Below, piece after piece: positions 1 to 12,038 of a DNA stretch of 64,000 nucleotides. The DNA is from Neostapfia colusana (taxonomy: Eukaryota > Streptophyta > Magnoliopsida > Poales > Poaceae): the NCBI GenBank assembly GCA_030760725.1, contig JASWHV010000012.1, forward strand, positions 34,565,652 to 34,629,651, written 5' to 3'. The notes beneath the pieces are model-generated. The model worked only from the letters and a program-made list of their open reading frames with translations. It made no database searches and was not told where the DNA came from. The first letter of the stretch is position 1. Each line of letters begins with the position of its first letter. The translations under genes were made by a program, and so were the position numbers.

Positions 1-1215
1 AGCATATTATTCTAAAACCATTAAGTTGGAAGACATTCCTGCGGTCCGTGAATACCCGAATGTGTTTCCCGATGATTTACCGGGCATGCCGTCTGAACGT
101 GATGTTGATTTCAAGATTGGACTAGCACCGGGAACCACACCGATTTCTCAGAGGCCGTATAAAATAGCACCAAATGAACTTGCCGAATTGAAGTACCAAT
201 TGAATGACCTTTTGAGTAAGGATTTCATTCAGCCGAGCTCGTGACCATGGGATGCTCAGCGCTGTTCATAAAGAAGGACGAGACACTGAGGCTATTTGTG
301 GATTATCATCGGCTTAATACCGTGACTATCAAGAACAAGTATCCACTACCTCGCATTGACATTCTCTTTGATCAACTAGAGGGTGCTAAGGTATTCTAAA
401 AGATGGATCTTCGGTCTGATTGTCAGGAAATCAAAATTCGGACGGAAGATGTATTGGCATTCTCGACGACATACGGGCATATCTTATCATGTCATTTGGA
501 TTAACTAGTTTTATGAATCTCATGAACTCGCTGTTCATGCTGAAGTTGGATAGATTCGTTGTGATATTCATCAACAACATTTTGGTTTATTCCAAGTCAG
601 GAGAAGAACATATAGAACATTTGCATATTGTACTCCAACGATTGAGAGATCACAAGCTGTAGGCGAAGTTCAACAAATGTAATTTTTGGATCAGTCAAGT
701 GTTATTTCATGGATACATTATCTCAGCGGAACGCATCGCGGTTGATCCAAGTAAAACTGAGCAAGTGGAAAAGGGAAACCTCCAACATCCGTCCATGAAG
801 TTTGTAGTTTCCTAGGTTTAGTAGGTTATTACTGGAGATTCATTCCAAGTTTCTCAAAAATTGCTAAACCTTTGATGGAGCTTCTGAAAAAGGGCATCAA
901 ATATGTCTAGAGTGAATCATGTGAGGAAGTTTTTCAAGTACTGGTGAAACACCTCACAACAGCCCTGGTTTTAACTCAATTTGATACGATCAAGTCCTTT
1001 GATGTTTATTGTGATGTATCTGACATCGGGCTTGGATGTGTTCTTATGCAAGGGGGACGCATTATCGCGTATGGATCACAGCTATGGAATCATGAGCAGC
1101 ACTATCTGACTCATGATCTTGAACTTGTTGTAGTGGTGCTTGCATTGAATATATGGAGACATTATCTACTAGGAAATCTAGTACATCTATACACTGACCA
1201 CAAAAGTTGAAGGGC
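1..1215 (+). pseudogene. Chromovirus pol fragment (RT and RNase H), decayed
   Basis: Fragment of a Ty3/gypsy polyprotein that would copy retrotransposon RNA to DNA. Reading the + strand in shifting frames gives the RT entry segment (VFPDDLPGMPSERDVDFKIG near 60-120), the RT core, then RNase H (YCDVSDIGLGCVLMQGG near 1005-1055) and the YTDHKS motif near 1190. It resembles the complete pol of the element at 9760-24651. It is dead: a stop after PSS at 242-244, TAA and TAG stops near 398 and 660, frameshifts, and the usual FIDD catalytic motif reads FINN at about 567-582, so both metal-binding Asp are Asn. The upstream part lies outside the window; integrase is missing, since homology ends abruptly after the RNase H motif near 1208. 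Confidence 0.88.
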
Positions 1216-1451
1216 ACAAGGAAGGTGAAGGCTAAGAGGTGCTTTACATTATCATCAAATGGTATGCTTTTTATAGTCCGGAACGTCAAGAATGGGAACG
1301 GTTTTCATTGTGTCTGATGTTTCTTCTGCACGAAATTTCGACTGGACATACACCCTCTCGTCTCTCGGAACCCTTGAAACAACAGCCACATTGAAAGACA
1401 AAGTGTTACATCAACAGGAAGAGTGGCCCCTATCACTCCCTCCGATCCCGG

Positions 1452-2430
1452 TGTAAGCGACTAGGGCTGGGGGATCCTGTCAATTTATTGGGAATGGATG
1501 TTCCCACTAACCATCATTAAGCCGTGACGACCCATGGGCTCCACAACCACGAAGCCTCAAGTGATGAAGACGTGGCCCATAATCCAAACCTCCAAAGGAC
1601 TAACGGACACGAGACAAGCCCAAAAATCCAGCAATCCATGTCAGGGTGGGGGCCAACCTCCCTGACCAATCTTACCATTGTAGCCCCCATCTTTATCAGT
1701 CTATGTCAGGGACTGCCCAATCACTATATAAAACCTAAATGGCATGCCACCGAGGAATGCACTCATGGTAGAGCAAAAAGTATTAGGCGCCGCTACCATG
1801 CCCTCGGTCAGAGGCTCGATATAATTAGTGGAGTAAATACGTGGCCCTGCCATACCCTTTGGTAGCGCCCACGCAAACAACTCCGGCGACAATACGATCC
1901 CACTAGTCCCTATGTATGGGGAACTGGCGAACCATGCCTGCCACGACAGCAAACGTAGGCAAGAGATCAAGTCATAGAGCCCGCCATGGACCCCTGCTTC
2001 CCTTGTAGACTTCAATAATTGTCTGACAAGCACCAAAAGTCATCCCGTTCGGTGCGACACATGACGGTTCGTCCAGGTCCTTGAAGACGGCCTCGCCTCG
2101 ACAAGACGGGAAAATGGCACAGTAATTTCCCTCGCTGCCGACCATCCCATGTAAAGGCCTCACTTGTAGTATAAAAGAGGGGACTCTATGCCAGATGGGG
2201 GCATCGATCTCTGATGAACTCAACTATTAGAGAAGAGTATTCTCCATTGTGACACAACCCACTCAGTACAACACACAAAGCAGGACGTAGAATATTAGTC
2301 TATGGGTGGCCCAAACCCGGGTGAACCGCCGTGTGCCATCGTCGTCACCATCATCTTATCATTATCACTTGGATCAGTTAATTGTTATGCCCTCCGGTCA
2401 AACTCTCAAGGGGTGATCCAATGTACCCCC
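1452..2430 (+). repeat. Remnant of a gypsy-type LTR
   Basis: Non-coding stretch that looks like an LTR in + orientation: it starts near TGTAAGCGAC, has a TATA box at 2170-2177, and 50-130 bases later the leader phrase typical of grass gypsy LTRs (CACTCAGTACAACACACAAAGCAGGACGTAG around 2260-2290, followed by a GGCCC...CCGGGTGAACC motif). The LTR at 54528-55852 has a matching phrase after its own TATA box. Neither the partner LTR nor a target-site duplication is visible, so both ends are approximate. Open frames here are short and not recognisable. Confidence 0.45.
2170..2177 (+). promoter_or_regulatory. TATA box in LTR remnant
   Basis: TATAAAAG, followed 20-30 bases later by a likely transcript start, in the same relation to the downstream leader phrase as in the LTR at 54528. 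Confidence 0.45.
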
Positions 2431-3607
2431 CAAATATCGACTATACACAATGTAAAAAAGCACATTAGGAACTACCTTTTTTCTAGTCTATCTTCCACTA
2501 CGGTATCATTTAGTAGTAGATGCTTATATGTATCACACTACCCCTCCATTATAAGTATTATCCCCCTATTTGGATAATTGGACTAGTATTCTATACCTTA
2601 ATCATAAATATAGTAACCCTCTTCACTTCCTTCCCATGGGATGAGCAAATACGATTCCCTGAATGCTTTTGGGTGAAATGCTACAATAGTATATTCATCA
2701 TATTGCTGATTTTATCTTATATTGACACTATGGTACATTAATATGTATTTTCGGTGTTTGCCAAGGATGATTTATTGGTGTAGCTTAGTCATTGTCAACA
2801 ATCGACCATTTTATAGCGAGGAAGGTCGGTTCTTTGATGGAGGTGTGCAGGCAAGATTTTTCTAGTTTTTAATTGCAAGAGGCGGTGACTGATGGTGAGT
2901 GGAAAAGTATTGCACATTGTAGCCACGATGGAGAGCGTAAGCCACAGTGGCTGGTAAGTGGTGCTAGTGGAGTGGGAAAAAGAGGGGGGTATAAGGTGGC
3001 AGCGTCGGGCTCAGGCAGGGGGGAGAAGAAGGGGGGATGAGGAAGAAGGAAAGGTGGGCCTGCACCGAAAAGAAAAAGGAGGCAAAGAAAGAAGGTCGGG
3101 CCAGCCCAACAGGAAAAGAGAGGAAGGGAGAGGTAAAGAGATGGGCTCTGCCCAGGCAGAAGAAGAGATTAAAAGAAAAAAAGAGGGATTCTTTAATTTT
3201 TCTTGAAATTTAGATTTAATTTATATTTTAAACAACAATCCAAATTTAGAGTCACGAGATTTTAAAAAAATCTAAATCATATGTGAACATAAACGTTTAT
3301 TGTTTTGAAAGACGTCGACTTATTTTTGTGCTACTATTGATATATCAATCTTGAAAAAATAGTTTTGTGAAGAATCTCAAGTGTTCAAATTTGTTGTGGT
3401 TTTTTATTTTATGATTTGGATTTTAAGGGTGATATAGATATATTAAATTAGGTATTAATGAGGACCCACCAGTATATATTTCCACATGTATTGTATAGCC
3501 TTCTCATGCTTGCATATCCTGGGTATAGCGACAAATTGATACTCTCCTCGGTTTTATAAATAAATTTAATACTACATATAACATGCCATAAGTTCGCATA
3601 CCACTCA
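2431..3607. other. Unassigned intergenic stretch
   Basis: AT-rich DNA (2431-2900), a purine-rich block rich in GGGAGAAG-type runs (about 2960-3190), then AT-rich DNA. The purine block next to a GGCC-AGCCC segment and an AATTTAGATTTAAT tail recalls the outer ends of the chromovirus LTRs seen later in the window, but I find no LTR terminus or duplicate. No gene recognised. Confidence 0.5.
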
Positions 3608-3612
3608 GATAT
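3608..3612. repeat. Target-site duplication of E1, left
   Basis: GATAT directly before the LTR end TGTCACACCC; identical to 30689-30693 after the other LTR end. Confidence 0.9.
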
Positions 3613-3858
3613 TGTCACACCCGGTTTCTCCGAAGAACAACCGAGTGAATACCACATGTAGGCCAGGATCATTCTCTCATACATGTGATGACAAATAGTG
3701 AAGCATCATTAATTACAAGCCAAGTGGTGAATATAAATAAGTCTTACATAGCATACGTCTCAATGGACGATAATAAGTTCATGACATGTAAATAAATCAG
3801 CAGCGAATATAAATATTGTGGGCTCCGTCACAAGCGTTGCCCGGGGGACTCCATGAAC

Positions 3859-5081
3859 CTAGAATCCTTCCTCGGGACCAAAGTCTTGGTCATTAAACAC
3901 CAGATCGTTCTCTTGACCTGAGCAGCAATATAAACCAACAGAAAAGCAAGTTTGAGTACCGTGGGTACTCAGCAAGTGTGGGAAAGTTATGTCATGCATG
4001 GCTAGAGCAAGGAGAGGTTGTACTCATGGTTAAAGCACTACACAATTATTACCTATCACCTTAGCTTATTAAGCACCTACATTACTACACAGGTAAAATG
4101 GATCCCAATCCCTCAACCCATCATCATTATCAAGTAAACATAGTCTCATCTCCAATGTTAAGCTTCCCGCTTAACATCCACAACTTCCCAATTAATCATC
4201 CTCTAATCATGAATAAGTCCAAGCTGCTCTTGACCGTGAGCACGGCTGTCATGACAGTTTTGACTCTGTAGAGTTTGCACCACTGTACCCACACGTAGTG
4301 ATTTCATCCCCCATTGTCGGGTGGACTAAAAGAACCTCCATTATGCCAGTGGTCGTGAACCACGTTCATACTTCCCAGGTGTGTAGCCAGGAGATCACTA
4401 CGAAGCCTTTACAAAGGGATTCCTGACGAGCGTGGGCCCACTGAGGTTTCACCCCTAACAGCATACAAGAGGCTCCAACCCCGCTGCAGTGGCCCCCTCT
4501 TGAGTCTTGCGGTTCATATGGTAGTCCAGCTGACACCTATTTCCCGCATCATACAACACACCCATACTTTGCCGGGGATACACCTAATTAATTGGCCAAG
4601 CTGCCCCATCTCAGCATGTGGTTGGCACGGTAAAGCCAGGTTACATGCTCCATGAACCGGTCCTTAGGATCCAGGCAAGAACTAAACACAAACCCGAGTC
4701 TCGTGCACCCAGCACCAACCAAATCATCCAACTTGCCTCGATCCCTATCTCTACATAACTCATAATATCGCATTCAAGAGTAAGGTAACTAAATTGATGA
4801 TCTCATGTCCCAATTGTCCCATTCTAAGCATGGCTAAGCATAAGCATATAAATAAATGACATGATAAAATAAATCCCAACCCAAGCTACAAGGAAACAAG
4901 GTAATGCAACTCTAGGGAAACTTCCTAGCATGGGTTTCATATTTCAATTGACAATGCAAATAATTCTACCTACACATTCTAGTATAGGATCAAAGTGGTC
5001 AAGGACACTTGCCTTCTTCTTGCTGCTCTGGGAATGGAAAGTCTTGGTCTTGAAAAGGGAGAACTTGCTCTGGGGCAGGTT
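3859..5081 (-). other. LTR-embedded split acidic ORF, E1 3' LTR copy
   Basis: Two exon-like blocks on the - strand. Exon A is 5081-5013 (69 nt) after a 3' splice site ending GAGTAG; it reads in one frame as an acidic, Gln-rich peptide beginning EPAPEQV and ends at a GC-type donor, AAG|GCAAGT. Exon B is 3917-3859 (59 nt) after TTGCTGCTCAG, reads QENDLVFNDQDFGPEEGF and then a stop. Exon A ends on one base of a codon and exon B begins with the other two, so splicing would keep the frame. A hairpin TGAGTAC/GTACTCA sits at 3953-3971, upstream of exon B on this strand. The first coding exon was not found. The same layout occurs in all the other chromovirus LTRs here. Function unknown; splicing is inferred, not observed. 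Confidence 0.5.
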
Positions 5082-6634
5082 CTACTCATGCCAATACACA
5101 TAGCAAAAGAAAAAAACAATCCATAAGACATAGTTCACACTTTCACTCCATACAAACCACACATACATACCTATGAAAGTCATTCACATTTTTAAGTTTT
5201 GTGGTTACTCTGCATGTGTTGATTTTTGACCTACATGCACTTTTAACATATGTGTATGATTTCTAACTTTTGTATTCAGATTTCTGTTTGCACACTATAT
5301 ATGAATTTCCAATTTCAACAAATTCTTTATATTTAATTAATACACTTCTTAGCTACCAAGTTCGCATGAAAGGTAATTCCCTACTCCAAATAGGTTTTCA
5401 GATCTTCTACCAAATCCTAAATTGAAGTTTTTGGATTTGGAGACTTCATTTATCATTTTCTAATTATGCATACCTATTTTCCTATATTTTTCAGATTTAT
5501 TTTCTATGCCTAAAAGTGAGTTTTAATATTAAATAGTAGGACAAATCATCTAAACAGAATAGGTTCTGATCTAAAATATTAAATAATATATTTTTGAACT
5601 TATCCTCTGATGTGAACTAAATTAAATTTATTTTATCAGTTTTCAGAATTATTTCCTAGCGTAAAAATGTGTTTCTAGAACTAATAAATATGAACAACAC
5701 TTAGGTAGATTTCATTTCAGCCTAAAATCTATTTTTTACTCATTCTAAAGTTTTCCAAGTGCTAGGAGAGTTTAAATTTGAATTTGCACATGTGTTTGCC
5801 TTACCATTTAAATTTAAATCCTAGTCACATATTCAAATTTCTAAATTTAATATCATATAGGGTCAAAAAGGTAAATCCGCCCTACTGCAGGGTCTAATAT
5901 ACTATTTCATAAATTTCCAGGGGTCTAACTACACATAACAGAGGGGTTTGCCTAATTTTTATTAAGTCCAGGGGCTTAAAATGATTTTTAAATGAATTTA
6001 CACGAACTTCTGAAGTTCCAGGGGCTCGATCAGAAGTTTCCGGGGCTAGCTCATGTTTTCCGAAATCCCCAGGGGGTAGCGCGTAAGAATCCCGGCCTTT
6101 ATAACGCGGGGCTGATGTGGACCGTCCGATTTAAAATAGACGGCTCAGATTAGATCGACGAACCGGTACGCGCGGGTTTTATTTCTACCGTGCAATTTAA
6201 AATAGACGGCCCTCAAGGGGCCACGTCGCCCTGGCCGGAGCCAGCACGCGCGCGCGGCGGCGGGGGGTGGCGATCTCGCCGGCGCAGCCGCGGCTTTTGC
6301 CGCTACACGTTAGAACTCGCATCTTTTTGCATGGATCGGCTGCGGAGGGGTAGGGGATGCTCACCGAGGAGTTTTCCAGCACCCGGAGGCCCTGGAAGTC
6401 GGTCGGCGGCGAGCTTCAACGGCGATGATCTTCGGTGCACGTCGGGGGGGGCGTTGGGGCGCAAGACACGTCGTTTCCTTCACCTGCAGGGCTCCCTGGC
6501 GGCGGTGGAACGTGATCAACATGTTAGATCAGGGAATTTGAGCAGGGATCGAAAGATATCGGCTGTAGAAACTTCGGTTCTCACCGGAGCGAAGAACAGC
6601 CGATCGGGGTGGAAAAACAGGGCGATTGTCGGCG

Positions 6635-6642
6635 TTTATATA
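6635..6642 (-). promoter_or_regulatory. TATA box of E1 3' LTR
   Basis: TATATAAA on the - strand, identical in position and context to the copy at 30292-30299 in the other LTR, with GC-rich sequence upstream and a CT-rich leader downstream. Confidence 0.7.
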
Positions 6643-7034
6643 GGCGAGGGAGGGCAGCGGTCTGTTGGGATCGAGTTGGAGACGTCCGGGACCGGAAATT
6701 GGGCTGGGGGCGCGGGTTTCCGGAGTTTGTTGCGATCGGGCGCGAGGGGGAAGTGTCCGGGTCGGTTGGCCTGCGGGAGGTAGGAGATGACACACGGGCC
6801 CCACGTGTCAGTGAGAGGAAGAGAGGGGGCGCGCGGTCTCGGGCTTGCATGGGGGATTGGGCCGGCTGGTGGGTTTCGGCCCACTGGCCGGTTGGGTTTT
6901 TTTCTTTTTCTTTTTCCTTTTCTTTTCTGTTCTGATTTGAATTTGAATTGCAATTTGAATTTGAATTTCTGCACCACATGCAATACGTCCGAAAAATTTT
7001 AAATTCCCCTCTTTAACAGGTTTTGGGGTGTTAC

Positions 7035-7050
7035 AGCTCTATCCCCCTTA
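7035..7050 (-). promoter_or_regulatory. Polypurine tract of E1
   Basis: On the - strand AAGGGGGATAGAGC lies directly before the 3' LTR start TGTAACACC; this is where plus-strand DNA synthesis would be primed. Confidence 0.8.
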
Positions 7051-7080
7051 AAAGAAATCTCGTCCTCGAGATTGGTGGTT

Positions 7081-9754
7081 CTAGGAAAACAATTCTGAAA
7101 ACTGTGCCTTAAGCTCGTATTCTCGCTCCCATGTGGCTTCCTCTTCCGAGTGATGCTTCCACTGCACCTTGCACATCCAAATTCTTTTATTTCTTGTGAG
7201 GCATTCCATTGTCTCCAAAACCTTGACCGGTTGCTCGGCATAAGACAGATCCTCTCCTACGTCAACCTCATTCATGGGTAACATCTCTTCAGGCGTCCTC
7301 AGACATTTCTTGAGCTGTGACACATGGAATACGTCGTGCACACCCAATAGGCGAGCCGGTAGTTCTAGTTGATATGCCACTTCGCCTTTCCTCTCCAGAA
7401 TCTGAAAGGGTCCGATGTATCGAGGTGATAATTTCCCTTTTACCTTGAACCGACGAAGTCCTCGGATAGGGGACACCTTGAGATAGACATAGTCCCCCAC
7501 ATTGAAAACGAGCTCTCTTCTCCATACATCGGCATAGCTCTTTTGTCGGGTTTTTGCTATCCTCAAGTTGTTGCGGAATTCCCTCACTTTTGCCTCGGCT
7601 TCTTGTAGTACTTCGGGTCTAAACACTTTACTTTTCCCGGTTTGGTTCCAAAATAGTGGAGTTCTGCACTTCCTCCCATACAAAGCCTCAAATGGTGACA
7701 TCTTCATACTAGCCTGATAGCTGTTGTTATAGGAGAACTCTGCATACGGTAAGTTCTTATCCCAACTCCTATTGTTCTTGAGCGCACACGCTCTCAGCAT
7801 ATCCTCAAGGACCCGTCAGTCTGGGGGTGATAGGCAGAACTAAAATTTAGATGGGTTCCCATGGTTTCATGTAACTTCTGCTAGAACCTTGAGGTGAATT
7901 GTGTCCCTCGATCTGACACTATCTTCTTTGGCACTCCATGAAAACATACGATTCTTGACATGTACAATTCTGCCAACTTGGATCCGCTGTAGCTTTCTTT
8001 CATGGGGATGAAATGAGCTACCTTGGTTAGCCTGTTAATGATGACCCATATCGAATCATATCCCGATTGGGTCCTGGGTAGTCCCACTATGAAGTCCATG
8101 CCTATTTCTTCCCATTTCCATTCAGGCACTTTGAGTGGTTGCAATAATCCCGCGGGTCGTTGATGTTCTGCTTTCACCAACTGACATGTGTCACATAGGG
8201 CAACATGTTCCGTGACATCTCGCTCCATGCCATACCACCAATACCTGCTCTTGAGGTCATGATACATCTTCGTACTCCCAGGATGAATGGAATAGTCGGA
8301 ATCATGAGCCTCCTTCAAAATCAGTTCACGGATCTCCTTCACCTCAGGCACATAGATTATTTTCCCATGCCACACCGTACCTTGTTCATCCTCTCTGAAC
8401 CCAGGGGCTTTATTCTCCTTGATGAGTTCTCTAATCTCTTGTATCTTCTCGTCATTCTTCTGACCGTCGCGTATGTCTTGCTCTAATATGGAGTCCACTT
8501 CCATGGCGATGGCCTCACCGCTATTCACTAGACATAGATTGAGCTTTACAACCTCTTCCTTCAATTCTGTAGGCATGTCCTTTAAGCTCAACCTATTGAC
8601 CTGCACCTTCCGTCTTAAAGCATCTGCCACGACGTTCACTTTCCCAGGATGATAGTTGATGCCCACATCAAAGTCGTTGATTAGCTCTAACCATCTCCTT
8701 TGTCTGAGGTTGAGATCTGGCTGTGTGAAAATATACTTTAAGCTCTTATGATCCGTATATATCTTTGTCCTCTTCCCCATCAAGTAATGCCGCCAGATCT
8801 TCAATGCGTGTACCACTGCGGCTAGCTCTAGGTCATGTGTAGGATAGTTCTTCTCGTGTTTTTGGAGCTGCCGGGACGCATACGCCACGACATGCCCCTC
8901 TTGCATAAGAACACATCCGAACCCGTGTCCAGAGGCATCGCAATACACCGGAAAATTTTTCTGCATATCTGGCATAACTAGCACTAGGGCTGTTGTTAAT
9001 CTTTTCTTCAGCTCTTGAAAACTCTCTCACACTGCGGTGTCCATGTGAATGCGATTCCCTTCTCTAACAATTTGGTGAGGGGTCTCGAGATCTTGGAGAA
9101 ACCCTCGATAAACCGTCGATAATACCCAGCCAATCCTAAGAAGCTTCGAACTTCCCCGACATTCCCAGGGGTCTTCCACTTCTGCACATCTTCAATCTTG
9201 GCGAGATCTATGGAGATTCCTCCCTCCGAGATTATATGTCCTAAGAAGGGAACTCTCTTCAGCCAAAACTCACACTTGCTCAACTTGACATATAGTTGGT
9301 GTCCTTTCAGCTTTTGCAACACCAACCTTAAATGTCCCTCATGTTCTTCTTCATCTTTGGAGAAGACGAGAATGTCATCAATGAAAACCACCACAAACTT
9401 GCCCAGATATTCCATGAATACCTTGTTCATGAGGTACATGAAGTATGCCGGGGCATTAGTTAGCCCGAATGGCATGACGGTGTATTCATACAGCCCGTAC
9501 CGAGATACGAAAGCTGTCTTTGGAATATTGGTTTGTCTTATCTTAAGTTGGTGGTATCCTGACCTGAGATCAATTTTTGAGAACACACAAGCTCCCCTCA
9601 ACTGATCAAATAAGTCTTCAATGCGGGGTAATGGGTACTTGTTCTTGATGGTTACTTCATTCAAAGCACGGTAGTCTACGCATAACCTTTGGGTTCCGTC
9701 CTTTTTGGGCACAAATATCACTGGAGCTCCCCATGGTTAGGAACTAGGACGAAT
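7081..9754 (-). pseudogene. E1 pol, 3' part: RT, RNase H, integrase, chromodomain
   Basis: Continuation of the polyprotein broken by E2. From high to low coordinate: RT core (9721-9100; active-site motif FIDDILVFSKDEEE near 9350-9380), RNase H (DASGHGFGCVLMQEG and YTDHKSLKYIF, 8950-8730), integrase zinc region (HPGSTKMYHDL...CDTCQ, about 8300-8190), integrase core with intact first and second Asp (GMDFIVGLP near 8095; SDRGTQFTSRF near 7890), then the C-terminal module and a chromodomain-like end (VQWKHHSEEEATWE near 7150) that in this family directs insertion to heterochromatin. Defects: a stop at PSS* just inside the E2 insertion point, a frameshift near 8990-9008, a stop near 7875 (TGG to TAG), and a deletion near 7817-7825 removing the segment with the third catalytic residue, Glu. 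Inactive. Confidence 0.92.
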
Positions 9755-9759
9755 ATACC
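9755..9759. repeat. Target-site duplication of E2, left
   Basis: ATACC immediately before TGTAAGGGCC; repeated at 24652-24656. It lies in the E1 RT codons for Gly-Tyr-Ile, which are continuous again if E2 and one ATACC are removed. Confidence 0.95.
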
Positions 9760-12038
9760 TGTAAGGGCCTCAGTTTTTGACACACATTTGCAGTGTTCAT
9801 CACCACACCACACACCTCTTTTGAGGAAGGATGATGAACACAAATGAAGAGCAAGTAACAATTATCAACATGCTCATTAGAGAACAAACTCACACATTGC
9901 CAAAGTGGTATTTCACACATGTGATATAAGGGGACTGGACATATGAAAATTCCTACACATTGCTAAGGATGTCCATGCCAAGTTTCACCCAAATTCAAAA
10001 CCTTTTTGAGGTTATTTTGGGTATAGCTAGAAAGAGGGCAGTTTGAAACTATATTCAAATTCAAACTGTTTTTATCCCATGAATTCAAAAGTGGGAGGCA
10101 TATTCTTATTCAGCACATTTTCGTGAGCTCACACACCAATTTTCACTCCATTTGGAGTTGATCTTGCCATGAGCTAAGTGGGACAAATTCAAACTTTATT
10201 TGAATTCAAAACTGAACCTATGCTGAAATTCACCCAAACCAAACCCAATTTGAATTCTATTCAATTCAAATGGCTCAAGGGTGAATAATTTGAATCACCA
10301 GGGGTATTATGGGGCTCACTGTTTACAACAGTGACTAGGAGTAAATTTCAGAGGTTAAAACCCCGGGTGGGACCCACATGTCATAGAGAGAAGGAGGCAA
10401 AACTTGCACACAAAGTCACAGCCTCGGTGGGAAATTCCACCGAGCAGCTGTCGGCTGTGCCACCGAGCAGCTACCGGTGCCACCAGCTGCTTCCCATCTC
10501 CGCGCGCTGGCACCCAGGGCGGCTTGCTCACGCCCCCACGCGACCGGCACCGCCTCAGCCGGGCAGGAGTCGGCCGGCTTTATCTTCTCGCGGGCAAACC
10601 CGAGCAGCGGTATTGTTTCTCGCCGCAGCTCTCTGCTCAATCGGGAAAACAAGAAAAACCATCTCCTCCTTCGTCCCTGAGATGCTAGACAGCCACCTGA
10701 GGTCGCACTTCACCTCCCCAACGCCAGAAACCCCGAGCTACGACCTCCTTTACCCAAGAGCGATCGCCGCAGCGGCGACTCAACCACAGCTGAAGGTCAG
10801 GCGCCCGTGGACAGCGTTCCACAGGCGTTTACACGGTCCAGCAAGAGAGGCAACAGGAGCGCGCGACCACCGTGCTCCTCTCCTCCAAGTTTGGAAGCAA
10901 ACCGTGAAGAATCCACAGAGAATTTCTAGTTTTTGCTCAGGCGACCGTAACCCGAGCTTCCGGTACGGTTTTTTTAAATTCTCGCTCTATGATCTTTCGG
11001 AGGTCATTAAATCTTGCACATAGACGCTGAACTAGCCAGCGATCAAGTTCTTTTCTGCATCCATAGCGTGAAACTGTCTAGGAGTGATGAATTTCAAGCT
11101 CGATCAAGGGCAGTCATGGCAAGCACGATCGGTCACACGGTGCCGACCAACTTGCCGTCATCCCTGAACCCTTTTACACCTTGTCGAGCTTCCTAGAGGT
11201 ACACTGATGCTGTAGGACCGTTTCTTCGAGGTGTTGGCGGGCTAGAACCCACGGTCGACGACGCCGAACCTCAACCGAGGCCGCGGCACGTTGCCGAGCT
11301 ATTTCCGGTCACCCCCAGCCCGACCTGACACCACCGACGTGTTCCTCGACGTCGACAACCCCCTGGCGGCGAGTTTCAGCCCATGGGAGGTCCGGCAGCG
11401 GCGAGCCCCGAGTCTGCTCCGGCGAGGTCGGCGGCGCGGGCGCGAGAGAACGGCAGGAGGAAGACGAAGCCGGCTGGCCCACATGTCAGCGGGTGAAGAA
11501 TTTAAATCGGGATCGGGTGTGGCCGGGGATCGGCTGTGCTGGCGCGCAAATACCCTGTGAGCTCCAGTGTGCTGGACCCCGCCGTGCTCGACACGTGTGG
11601 TATCTCCGGTGTGCCGGACACCTCCGCGCTCGACACGTGTCCCCACGGGTCCCCGAGAGTTAAACTTTTTCCCCGATCTTCAGAATTCTTCCAAACTTCA
11701 AATTGTCATAACTTTGGCTAGAAAGCTCCAAATCGAGTGAACCAAATTTTGCTGGATTCAGCTCTCCGAGTACTTTCCAGCAAATCAAGTTTCACTTCAT
11801 GAAAATCCTTAGAGCACCCTAAGAATTCCAATTAAAGTCAAGGACATAATTAATTGTGGAGGGCTCAATTGAGCTTTGCTACAACTAAAACTTGACCAAG
11901 TCTCTGTTTAGGTTGTAACCAAGTCACAGTAAAAGTTTCACAGTCATTGAGTCTGTCTAGTGGGACTTATAAGCTTCACAAGTTCAAACTTAATATAAAT
12001 GCATTCAAATTAATACATGTATGTCTTATATCCTGTAG

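Larger units (their letters stand above)
3613..7034 (-). repeat. 3' LTR of E1 (full length)
   Basis: In element orientation it starts TGTAACACCCC (at 7034) and ends GGTGTGACA (3613), with the TG...CA ends of an LTR; about 3.4 kb. It has a TATA box about 390 bases from its start, a GC-rich block (about 6060-6850) and an AT-rich 3' half. It contains the acidic exon pair described separately (5013-5081 and 3859-3917). Apparent long ORFs in the GC-rich block (6190-6980, both strands) are not recognisable and are not kept as genes. Confidence 0.93.

Noticed and set aside
1..1215. Possible endogenous plant pararetrovirus RT
   Set aside because: Order and motifs match the Ty3/gypsy chromovirus pol elsewhere in the window, and no movement or coat protein is present.
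2958..3206. Lys/Arg/Glu/Gly-rich 82-codon frame
   Set aside because: Produced by a purine-rich low-complexity block.
6190..6983. Several long frames on both strands in the GC-rich block of the E1 LTR
   Set aside because: Overlapping frames on both strands, low-complexity Arg/Gly/Pro sequence, not conserved between the LTR copies.
10331..11023. 230-codon open frame in the GC-rich part of the E2 5' LTR
   Set aside because: In the 3' LTR copy the same region is broken into shorter frames; no recognisable domain. Likely long only because GC-rich DNA has few stops.
11101..11199. Candidate first exon of the LTR micro-gene (MASTIGHTV... up to CTAGAG|GTACAC)
   Set aside because: The frame differs between the two E2 LTRs and the donor phase does not fit the phase-1 acceptor of exon A. 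The first exon remains unknown.
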